A stretch of DNA of 15,748 bases from Treponema sp. (lineage in GTDB: Bacteria > Spirochaetota > Spirochaetia > Treponematales > Treponemataceae): the NCBI GenBank assembly GCA_016290335.1, contig JAEETM010000077.1, positions 1 through 15,748 of the forward strand, written 5' to 3'. Of the stretch, positions 7,797 to 15,037 are shown in pieces. Every line of letters begins with the position of its first letter. Within the stretch, counting starts at the first letter, position 1. Made by a program: the position numbers and the translations under genes. The notes beneath the pieces are model-generated. The model ran no database searches and was not told the DNA's origin. It saw only the letters and a list, made by a program, of their open reading frames with translations.

Positions 7797-8860
7797 AGTT
7801 TATTACCAATATAGATTCCGGCCCATTCCCAGTTACCGTTAATATCAGGATCCATAGGGAAGTCTATTTTTCTAAAATACAGGTACCATACCGAAACATA
7901 ATTGTTCCATCCCCAGGTTCGCAGGTAAGCTTCGTTCGGGTTAGAGGTTTCATCAAGAGTTTCGCTGTAACGTATTCTGTTTCCGCCTCGCATCCAGTCT
8001 TTCATAGAGAAAGATTCCTGTGAGTTGGCATCCATTTCATCCTGTTTCCACGACATTGTAAAGAAATTAACCTTTGCCTTGTATTTATCAAGCGATTTCC
8101 AGTCATAGTTTCTTATGGCGCGTTTAACGGCAGTTTCAAGTGCAGAAAGGCTTTCAAAGGTCCAGTCCTTGGAAGATTTGTTAAAATCTATAAGATGGCG
8201 TGCATTCTTATAGGCATCTGGTTCACCTGGAATCTGAATTGTAGTAGCATCAGGCTGCTGTAAAAAAAGCTCACAGGTTTTTAGAGCCTGGTCCCACTGA
8301 TTGTCATTCTGGTACTCAATGGAAAGCCTCAGATAAAGCTCGGTTGTGTTTACATTGTCCGGGAAGCGGTTAATAAGCTCGTTAAAATATTTAATTCTAT
8401 GACTCGGGGTTTTAGAAATCTGAATAAGGTTTTGAAGGCACATAAAGTGAATTGAGTTGCCTTTTACAAGAAGATCCGGGCAGGTTTGAAGGATTCTGTC
8501 AAAATAATACTCGGCAACCGGCTCAGCATTAAGTGAAAGGTATGCATAAGCAGTCATCAAAAGCCAGTAGGAGTTGTACATATCATCAGGATTTTCTTCA
8601 ACCCAGTTTGTAAGCAGCAGAATTACCCCCTGATAATCCTGTTCCGAAAGAAGGGCATTCGCCATCTGATTTATAATAGTGTAACGCTGTTTTGGCTCCA
8701 GCTCTTGTGTAAGAAGAATCTCCTTGAGTTCGGCCTGAGTTTTTTCCTTAGACCCTGGTTCAGGCTCACGCTGACACGAAAAACACAAAATAGAAGAGCA
8801 AAACAGAAAAGTAAGGAAAACATTCTTATATATTGCTTTTAACTTTTTCAGAAATATCAT
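7793..8860 (-). CDS. Predicted lipoprotein with TPR-like helical repeats
   Basis: The 355-residue product starts with a basic, hydrophobic signal (MIFLKKLKAI onward) ending in LCFSC, with C29 as the probable lipidated cysteine. This lipobox is loose, as is usual in spirochaetes. Residues about 45-200 have the alternating helical pattern of TPR or Sel1-like solenoids (for example LLTNWVEENPDD and YFNELINRFPDN). The C-terminal 100 residues are Trp/Tyr-rich and unrecognised. It is first in a leftward operon with the MltD-like enzyme (4-base overlap) and the OmpA-tail protein, which suggests a scaffolding role for wall enzymes; that role is inference. No SD precedes the ATG. Gene and export are well supported, the molecular function is unknown. 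Confidence 0.78.
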   Translation of the reverse strand: MIFLKKLKAIYKNVFLTFLFCSSILCFSCQREPEPGSKEKTQAELKEILLTQELEPKQRYTIINQMANALLSEQDYQGVILLLTNWVEENPDDMYNSYWLLMTAYAYLSLNAEPVAEYYFDRILQTCPDLLVKGNSIHFMCLQNLIQISKTPSHRIKYFNELINRFPDNVNTTELYLRLSIEYQNDNQWDQALKTCELFLQQPDATTIQIPGEPDAYKNARHLIDFNKSSKDWTFESLSALETAVKRAIRNYDWKSLDKYKAKVNFFTMSWKQDEMDANSQESFSMKDWMRGGNRIRYSETLDETSNPNEAYLRTWGWNNYVSVWYLYFRKIDFPMDPDINGNWEWAGIYIGNKL

Positions 8861-8984
8861 TTTTTTAATCTAGCACGATGATTTGTTATTGTAAAGATTA
8901 AATATTGCAGATAATATAGATAAGATAGGATAATGGTAAAATTGTCCGTAATTCGCTTTAAAACGTAAAAGAAAGGTGATGATG
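8861..8984. promoter_or_regulatory. Divergent A+T-rich promoter region
   Basis: This stretch separates the leftward envelope operon from the rightward membrane-protein gene, so it should hold promoters for both. On the minus strand, TTTACC (8940-8935) and TATATT (8918-8913) are 16 bases apart. On the plus strand, GATAAT (8929-8934) follows a weak TTGCAG (8905-8910) by 18 bases. The two candidates interleave. Both are weak, and no operator dyad is obvious. Confidence 0.35.
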
Positions 8985-9566
8985 ATGAAAAAGACTACTG
9001 CTTTTCTACTTGATTTTCTGATGTATGTTGGCTCCATCGTGTTTGTTTCTGCATTCATTTTGGCACTCGTTGTCTCTGAAAAACAACATTCAACAATAAT
9101 TGATGTTTTACCAATCTTTGCAGGTATATTGGGAATTGCTACACTTGTGTTTACGTTCGTTATTTCACATAAAGCTTATCACTTTTTTATGGGATTATTT
9201 CTTATAGTTGCGGGTACATTTGAGTTTTTACTCATGCGCGGCTATCTTAAGTATACAATCTACCAGTGGTGGCCTTTTTTAGGCATTGCAGTGGGACTCA
9301 TCCTTTTTGTTACAGGTATATATAAATACAGGCGCATTACCGTAGGTTTTGCGATACCGGCACTCACCATTTTCCTTATGGGCGGATGGTTTATGCTTTT
9401 CTCCTTCAAAATCGTAAAGGTTCCTTTCAGTCAGGTTGCTCTGATTGGTGGCCCCTTGTTTATGATTTTTCTGATGGTATCCCTGTTTGCCTTCTTCCTG
9501 CTCCAGCAGAAGAATAAAAATCTTGTAATAGAAGATGATGAGCCGGATTCCTTTGAGGATGACTGA
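8985..9566 (+). CDS. Six-helix integral membrane protein of unknown function
   Basis: The 193-residue product has about six hydrophobic segments (roughly residues 7-30, 40-60, 65-84, 94-113, 119-140 and 155-174) and an acidic cytosolic-looking tail (EDDEPDSFEDD). No family is recognised. Start choice is ambiguous because GTG 8976, ATG 8979, ATG 8982 and ATG 8985 are consecutive and in frame. GAAAGG (8971-8976) is best spaced (8 bases) for ATG 8985, which is used here; starting at 8976 would add three Met residues. It lies 27 bases before the exported TPR gene and probably shares its transcript. Confidence 0.8.
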   Translation: MKKTTAFLLDFLMYVGSIVFVSAFILALVVSEKQHSTIIDVLPIFAGILGIATLVFTFVISHKAYHFFMGLFLIVAGTFEFLLMRGYLKYTIYQWWPFLGIAVGLILFVTGIYKYRRITVGFAIPALTIFLMGGWFMLFSFKIVKVPFSQVALIGGPLFMIFLMVSLFAFFLLQQKNKNLVIEDDEPDSFEDD

Positions 9567-9593
9567 TATTCTGTTTGATTTCGGAATACTGAG

Positions 9594-11381
9594 TTGAAAA
9601 GACACAAAAGGTTTGCTTGTAAAGTTTTGTTTCTCGTTACGCTTCTTGCATTTGCAGGAACTGATTTTGTGTTTTCTGCTCCAAAAAAGGAAAAAAAGAA
9701 TAAGAAAAACAAAAATACAGAGCAGGTAGAAGAACAGCCTGCAGTTCAGCCGGAAGAAACCGAAGAAGCAGGTGTAAAGCTTCCTTCAAATACAAAACCA
9801 AGAACTTTTTTCTATAAAATTGAAGATGATATAATTGCTGGAGTTGAAAATGGTTCTCCTTTCTCAATAAAAAATGCAGTTACAAGAATAAAAAAGACAG
9901 ATGGTGACTATCTTGATAACGAAAAGGTTTTGATTTTTATTGCAAGCTCCATTATGGAAATTGTTTGGCCTTCCGAAAAAATTACCTGGGAAAAAGTAGA
10001 AGCACCGGAAGATAATCCTTATGCCGGGGCAATAAAATCTGCCAGAAACGGGGTTTTTGATTCAAGTACCGGTAATGTAGATTTTCTTGCCACAATTCTG
10101 CCTGCGGTTGTAATGCTTGTGCCAAATACAAATCAGAATGTTTATGCCCAGTGCGTAGATTCAATTGCAGCGGCTCTTGAAAAAAATCCTGATTCTGTGC
10201 TTGCAAATTACCTGGCGGGTGTTTATTTTTCTAAAACAAATAATACGCTCAAGGCACAGGATTATTATAAAAAAGCTTACGAAAAAGACCACAATAATCT
10301 GGAGATTGTGCTTGCCTATACAAGTGCGCTCATTGCCAATAAACAGAATCTTGAAGCTAAAAATGTAATTTCCCAAATCGTATATGAAAATCCTGATGAT
10401 ATACGAATCTTAAAGCAGAATGCTTATATTGCTTTTGCAAACAAAGAATATTCTTCTGCAGAAACTTATGTAGCAAGAGTTCTTCAGCAGACACCAAATG
10501 ATCTGGAGTTCCTGCTTTTCCGTGCCAAAATATTTATAGAAAAGAATGATTATATTCATGCCGTTTCCCTGCTTGATATGTATGCAAGGCAGAACGACAC
10601 AAACATTGATTATTTGATTCTGCGAACCCGCGTCCAGCTTGACTGGAGTAAAAATACAACGGCGGCAACCGAGACTGTAGAAAAAGCATTACGTCTTTAT
10701 CCTTCTAATGAAGAAGCCCTTATGCTTGCAACCCGCATTTCATCCATGACCGATTCACCAGTTGCAGGTAAATACTCCGATGAGCTTTCCGCAATGGTTC
10801 TGGAAAAAAATCCTGATAACAAAGAAGCACTTGTTTATGCACTTGAAGGCCTTGTTCAGCGCGAAAACTGGCAGGAAGCCTACGTAATAAGCAGCCAGCT
10901 TTTAAAAGACCCTGCAAATGCCCTGAATCCTGATGTAATAATGCAGCACGTAACGGTCTGCATAAAGCTGAATAAGAAAAACGAAGCCCTTGAAGTTGCT
11001 TCCAAGGCGTATACAACCGATTCCCAGAACGAAACAATTATTCAGGCGTATGTGTATGCATTTACAGAAGTGAATGAAAGGGAAGCTTCATTGTCACTTG
11101 TAAACTCGCTGCTTAATTCATCATCATCAAAAATGAAAAGCTACCTTTATTATAGAAGAAGCTTTTTACAGCGTTCCGGTGATAACGAGCTTGCAGATTT
11201 ACGTGCCAGCCTTATTGCCAACCCGCGCAACAGCGAAGCACTTTTCCGCCTTTATGAAATCTATTATGCCAAAGAAGACTACCGCAAAGCCCAGTACTAT
11301 CTGCGCCAGGTAGTTGCCATAAATCCAAACGATTCCTCCATCCGAAAGCTGAATGAAGCATTGACGCAGCTGATAAAGTAG
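9594..11381 (+). CDS. Large exported TPR-repeat protein
   Basis: The 595-residue product has an N-terminal signal (KRHKRFACK followed by a hydrophobic core to about residue 29, FVFSA), then a Lys/Glu-rich low-complexity linker (about 30-60). From about residue 185 to the end are consecutive TPR-like helical pairs (for example KAQDYYKKAYEKDHNN at 221-236 and KAQYYLRQVVAINPND near the C-terminus). It is probably a periplasmic or membrane-anchored scaffold. The start is TTG: an in-frame TGA at 9576-9578 leaves no other start, and GGAA (9583-9586) sits 7 bases upstream. It lies between the six-helix protein and yajC-secDF. A role with the Sec machinery is possible from position only. Function is unassigned. 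Confidence 0.85.
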   Translation: MKRHKRFACKVLFLVTLLAFAGTDFVFSAPKKEKKNKKNKNTEQVEEQPAVQPEETEEAGVKLPSNTKPRTFFYKIEDDIIAGVENGSPFSIKNAVTRIKKTDGDYLDNEKVLIFIASSIMEIVWPSEKITWEKVEAPEDNPYAGAIKSARNGVFDSSTGNVDFLATILPAVVMLVPNTNQNVYAQCVDSIAAALEKNPDSVLANYLAGVYFSKTNNTLKAQDYYKKAYEKDHNNLEIVLAYTSALIANKQNLEAKNVISQIVYENPDDIRILKQNAYIAFANKEYSSAETYVARVLQQTPNDLEFLLFRAKIFIEKNDYIHAVSLLDMYARQNDTNIDYLILRTRVQLDWSKNTTAATETVEKALRLYPSNEEALMLATRISSMTDSPVAGKYSDELSAMVLEKNPDNKEALVYALEGLVQRENWQEAYVISSQLLKDPANALNPDVIMQHVTVCIKLNKKNEALEVASKAYTTDSQNETIIQAYVYAFTEVNEREASLSLVNSLLNSSSSKMKSYLYYRRSFLQRSGDNELADLRASLIANPRNSEALFRLYEIYYAKEDYRKAQYYLRQVVAINPNDSSIRKLNEALTQLIK

Positions 11382-11417
11382 TGGACACAATCACCCATTA
11401 GTGGTATTCTTGTAAAA

Positions 11418-11433
11418 TTGATATAATTATCAA
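11418..11433 (+). promoter_or_regulatory. Extended -10 promoter with overlapping dyad, upstream of yajC
   Basis: TGATATAAT (11419-11427) is an exact extended -10 (TG-N-TATAAT), with no good -35 at normal spacing, as such promoters allow. Predicted start is near 11434, giving a leader of about 28 bases. The same bases form a 6-4-6 dyad (TTGATA at 11418-11423, TATCAA at 11428-11433), which could be an operator or chance in A+T-rich DNA. Confidence 0.55.
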
Positions 11434-11461
11434 AAAATTATTTAATAACAGGATGGAATGT

Positions 11462-11917
11462 ATGTCTTTTATCCCATTTTTAGTAGATGGTGGTACACAG
11501 CAGGTTGCTGGTTCCGCTGGTTTTCTCGGAACAATTTTACCATTTCTTTTAATCATCGTAATCTTTTATTTTTTCCTTATTCGCCCTCAGAATAAGAAAC
11601 AGAAAGAAACCGAAAAAATGCTTAATTCCTTAAAAAAAGGTGATAAGGTTATCACAGTTGGTGGAATACACGGAGTAGTTTCTTCTGTAAAAGAACATAC
11701 GGTTATTGTTAAGGTTGATGAAAATACAAAGATTGAGTTCAACCGCTCTGCAATTTCTTCTAAAGAGCTTTCTGATGAAGAAAAAGCTAAGATTGCCGAA
11801 GCCGAAGCTGCAAAGAAAGCTGCTAAAGCTGAAAAATCAGAAAAACGTTCAAAATTATTTGCAAAAAAAGCTGAAGAAGCTCCTGCTGCTGCAGAAACTT
11901 CTGAAGAAACAAAATAA
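11462..11917 (+). CDS. yajC: Sec translocase accessory subunit YajC
   Basis: YajC is a single-span inner-membrane protein that associates with SecDF. The 151-residue product has one membrane segment (about 21-40) followed directly by RPQNKKQKE, the family signature, then LKKGDKVITVGGIHGVV (about 57-73). A Lys/Ala/Glu-rich tail (about 105-151) makes it longer than E. coli YajC. ATG 11462 is preferred over the in-frame ATG 11453, because AGGA (11450-11453) is 8 bases before 11462 but overlaps 11453. It heads yajC-secD-secF. Confidence 0.95.
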   Translation: MSFIPFLVDGGTQQVAGSAGFLGTILPFLLIIVIFYFFLIRPQNKKQKETEKMLNSLKKGDKVITVGGIHGVVSSVKEHTVIVKVDENTKIEFNRSAISSKELSDEEKAKIAEAEAAKKAAKAEKSEKRSKLFAKKAEEAPAAAETSEETK

Positions 11918-11943
11918 AAAACTAATTTCGGGGTTAATACAAA

Positions 11944-13692
11944 ATGAACAAACGAACACGCTTGGTTATTCTTATTGCTGTTCTTGCTATTTGTTTCGTT
12001 TTCCTCTGGCCTTCAATCAGTTGGTATGGAAGGACTCCAAAAGAAGTTCAGCAGCTTGCGCTGGGTTCTACGGAAAACATCAAGACTTATGCCGAAAACA
12101 AAGCGGCAGAAGACGTAAGAACAATTAAGGATTTGCAGAAAAAGGATTCATCATCAGTTCTTGATGGTGATTTTGCATGGTTAAACAAGGAAGCAGCTAA
12201 AAAGTATAAGTCTTTCGGAGAAAAAGCTCCGGAGCCTCTTACTGTAACTGGCGTACTTGGTGCTTACGATTCAGAACTTGAGTTTATGACCGTAATTCAG
12301 AACAAGTACCGCGATGAAATATTGAAGGCTAAAAAGTTCTACAATAATTCCGTAAAGCTTGGTCTTGACCTTTCTGGTGGTATGAACGTAATCGTTCGTG
12401 CTGACCTTGATGCCGCTCTTGAATCACAGGCAGAATCTGATGAAGAGCTTGATGCCGCTGCTTTCAAGAAAGAGGCTATGGAAAATGCTATCGAAAATCT
12501 TACAAGCCGAATTGACCGCTTTGGTCTTACTTCTCCTGTAATCAGACAGCAGGGCGAAGACAGAATCTACATTGAAATCCCAGGCGCTGCTCAGGCAGAT
12601 GCAATCAATACTTTGATTATGGGTAAGGGTATTCTTAATTTCCGTCTTTCTGATATGACTGCTACAAGTTCTTTCAAAGATTATTATGCTAAGAATCCTG
12701 CAAGTACATTTAATGCTGCAGGTGAATTGATGGATAAATCAATCATCCCTGAAGACTGCGAAGTTTTCGGTGTTTATACAAAAGACGAATATGGTCTTGA
12801 TACACGCTATGACTGGCTTGTTGTAAAGAAGGAAATCGCTCTTGACGGTAAACACATTCAGTCTGCAGAAGTAAGAAGCGATCCTTATACAGGACAGCTT
12901 CAGGTTTGCTTTAACCTTGATGCAGAAGGTACAACAATCTTCGGTGAGTTTACAGGTGCACACGTAGGTGACTACCTTGCAATTGTAAGCGACAACAAGG
13001 TTAAATCAAACGCTGTAATTCAGGATGCAATCAATACCGGCAGCGTTCAGCTTACAGGTTCTTTCACACAGGACGAAGCTAACAACATTAAGAAGGTTCT
13101 TCAGACAGCTTGGCTTAACGTTCCTCTTACTGTAGAAAGCCAGCAGGTAATTGGTGCTTCTCTTGGTGAAGCTGCCATCAAACAGGGTGTTATGGCTATT
13201 ATCCTTGGTTTGAGTTTGATTCTTGTATTCATGCTCATCTTCTACAAGGCTTCTGGTATAAACGCTGTTGTAGCTCAGGTTTTGAACTTGTATATTATGT
13301 TCTCAGTTCTTTCTGCTTTCAATCTTACACTTACACTTTCTTCTATTGCCGGTATGATTCTTACAATCGGTATGGCAGTAGATGCTAACGTTCTTGTATT
13401 TGAGCGTATTAAAGAGGAATTGAGAGCCGGTAAGAGTAGATCTGCCGCTATTTCAATGGGTTTTGACAATGCATTGTGGGCAATCCTTGACTCAAATATT
13501 ACTACATTCATAGCTGCTATCTTCCTTTCACAGCTTGGTTCTGGTTCTATCCAGGGCTTTGCGGTTTCATTGGCAATTGGTGTTGTTTCTTCTGTATTCA
13601 CTGCTTTGTTCGTATCTCGTCTGATTTTCGACTTCGATACAGATGTACTCCATGCTAAGAAAGTAAGCATCGGCTGGGGGATTAAACAATGA
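11944..13692 (+). CDS. secD: Protein translocase subunit SecD
   Basis: SecD works with SecF to pull preproteins across the inner membrane using the proton-motive force. In 582 residues there is a first membrane helix (about 7-25), a large periplasmic region with LGLDLSGGMNV (139-149), RIDRFGLTSPVIRQQG (189-204) and LTGSFTQDEANN (370-381), and five C-terminal membrane helices from about 412. TM4 carries GMAVDANVLVFERIKEE (476-492), with D480 at the position of the essential E. coli D519. It begins 26 bases after yajC behind a modest GGGG SD-like tract (11930-11933) and overlaps secF by ATGA. Confidence 0.97.
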   Translation: MNKRTRLVILIAVLAICFVFLWPSISWYGRTPKEVQQLALGSTENIKTYAENKAAEDVRTIKDLQKKDSSSVLDGDFAWLNKEAAKKYKSFGEKAPEPLTVTGVLGAYDSELEFMTVIQNKYRDEILKAKKFYNNSVKLGLDLSGGMNVIVRADLDAALESQAESDEELDAAAFKKEAMENAIENLTSRIDRFGLTSPVIRQQGEDRIYIEIPGAAQADAINTLIMGKGILNFRLSDMTATSSFKDYYAKNPASTFNAAGELMDKSIIPEDCEVFGVYTKDEYGLDTRYDWLVVKKEIALDGKHIQSAEVRSDPYTGQLQVCFNLDAEGTTIFGEFTGAHVGDYLAIVSDNKVKSNAVIQDAINTGSVQLTGSFTQDEANNIKKVLQTAWLNVPLTVESQQVIGASLGEAAIKQGVMAIILGLSLILVFMLIFYKASGINAVVAQVLNLYIMFSVLSAFNLTLTLSSIAGMILTIGMAVDANVLVFERIKEELRAGKSRSAAISMGFDNALWAILDSNITTFIAAIFLSQLGSGSIQGFAVSLAIGVVSSVFTALFVSRLIFDFDTDVLHAKKVSIGWGIKQ

Positions 13693-14909
13693 AAAAGACA
13701 TTAAACTTTAATAAAGGATTCATTCCTAGCTTGATTATAAGCTGTATACTTATTTTTTCTGGAGTTATCGGCATTTTTGTAAGAGGCGGAATCAACTTTG
13801 GTATTGATTTTAAGCCTGGCCTTATTGAGGAAGTTCGTGTAGCTTCTCCTGTTGCCGAAGTAACTTACAATGGTTCAGCTAACATTTCTATGGATTTGTC
13901 TGCCGGCCAGCTTGATTTAGTTATTACTGGTATTGGTACTGTAAACGAGACAAAATCTTATAATTTTGCAGAGTATTCTACAATTTCTTCTCTTGCAGGT
14001 GCTTTGAATGCTGTTGACGGTGTAAACGTAAAGGTTCTTGACGGAAGCTATGACACAACAAAATTGTTCCTCAACTCTGCCGTTACAAACCAGCTTACAA
14101 CTTCAACACTTTATATTTATCCTGCAGGAACTTCTACAATTTCAACTGATGACATTCGTAATGCACTTGCCGGTGTAAGCGGTATTTCTATTAAACAGCT
14201 TGGTTCAGGTGCAGATGCAAGCTATCAGATTCGAATGGGAGTTTCTGAAGAATCTGTTCAGAGTGACCTTTTGGAAACAATCAACACCCAGCTTTACAAC
14301 GCATTCGGAAAAGAAAAGGTTGCAATTGTAAAGACAGACTTCATTGGTTCTTCAATGTCTAAGTCTAACACAATTAAGGCAATTATCGTTCTTGCACTTA
14401 CAGTTCTTCTTATCTGGGGTTATGCTGCAATCCGATTCCACTGGGATTTCGCTCTCGGTTCAATCATCGCTTTGATTCACGACTCTCTGATTATGCTTAC
14501 ATTCATAGTATGGACTCAGATGGAGTTCTCAAATACTGTTCTTGCTGCTGTTCTTACAATCATCGGTTACTCAATCAACGCTACAGTAGTTATCCTTGAC
14601 CGTATCCGATACAATCTTAAATATATGCCAGAAGCAAAGCAGTTCAACGAAATCTTGAACAAGTCTTTGTCTGATACATTACTCCGTTCTATCCTTACAA
14701 CTGTAACAACTTTGTTCGCAGTAGTTGCTCTTTATGTTTTCACAACTGGAAGCATCAAAGACTTTGCTCTTGCAATGATTGTTGGTTTGATAAGCGGTAT
14801 GTATTCTTCAATCTTTATTTCAAGCGGATTCATTTCTGCCTGCCGTAAAAATTGGAAACCAGAGTATGGTGTACACCATTCTTTGAAGCATGTTAAGAAT
14901 GATGAATAA
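13689..14909 (+). CDS. secF: Protein translocase subunit SecF (atypical motif residues)
   Basis: SecF is the partner of SecD; its start overlaps the secD stop by four bases (ATGA). The 406 residues include TM1 (about 12-31), the FGIDF motif (37-41), a periplasmic domain of about 190 residues, and five membrane helices from about 228 on, with RFHWDFALG (249-257) and ALIHDSLIML (261-270). TM4 reads GYSINATVVILDRIR (293-307). The family normally has Asp where A298 stands (E. coli D213, Thermus D637), while the partner Arg is kept as R333. The usual GIDF-x-GG is GIDFKPG. At 406 residues it exceeds E. coli SecF (323), the excess lying in the first periplasmic domain. Identity is secure; the changes may be lineage-specific. 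Confidence 0.95.
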   Translation: MKKTLNFNKGFIPSLIISCILIFSGVIGIFVRGGINFGIDFKPGLIEEVRVASPVAEVTYNGSANISMDLSAGQLDLVITGIGTVNETKSYNFAEYSTISSLAGALNAVDGVNVKVLDGSYDTTKLFLNSAVTNQLTTSTLYIYPAGTSTISTDDIRNALAGVSGISIKQLGSGADASYQIRMGVSEESVQSDLLETINTQLYNAFGKEKVAIVKTDFIGSSMSKSNTIKAIIVLALTVLLIWGYAAIRFHWDFALGSIIALIHDSLIMLTFIVWTQMEFSNTVLAAVLTIIGYSINATVVILDRIRYNLKYMPEAKQFNEILNKSLSDTLLRSILTTVTTLFAVVALYVFTTGSIKDFALAMIVGLISGMYSSIFISSGFISACRKNWKPEYGVHHSLKHVKNDE

Positions 14910-14960
14910 GGAATAGTAGGCGATTGCTGAAAAATGCACTTGCTTAAATAAAACTAACGG

Positions 14961-14992
14961 ACCGTCCTGTACTGTGCAGGGCGGTTTTTTTT
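14961..14992 (+). terminator. Rho-independent terminator after secF
   Basis: An 11-bp stem (14961-14971 with 14975-14985, two G-T pairs, loop CTG) is followed at once by eight T (14985-14992). This is a textbook intrinsic terminator closing the yajC-secD-secF transcript before ispH. Confidence 0.92.
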
Positions 14993-14995
14993 ATT

Positions 14996-15026
14996 TTGTA
15001 AGTAGAGATTATTATCTAAGTATGAT
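14996..15026 (+). promoter_or_regulatory. Weak candidate promoter for ispH
   Basis: TTGTAA (14996-15001) and TATGAT (15021-15026, five of six) are 19 bases apart, longer than ideal. The predicted start would be near 15033, only about five bases before the ATG at 15038, and no SD is visible. A promoter is expected here because a terminator precedes it. Confidence 0.35.
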
Positions 15027-15037
15027 ATTGTTTTGAT

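Noticed and set aside
11382..11427. TGGACA (11382-11387) as -35 for TATAAT at 11422
   Set aside because: The spacer would be 34 bases; the extended -10 explains the promoter better.
13275..13670. Minus-strand open frame of 131 codons
   Set aside because: It is antisense to the secD membrane region; openness follows from codon bias in secD.
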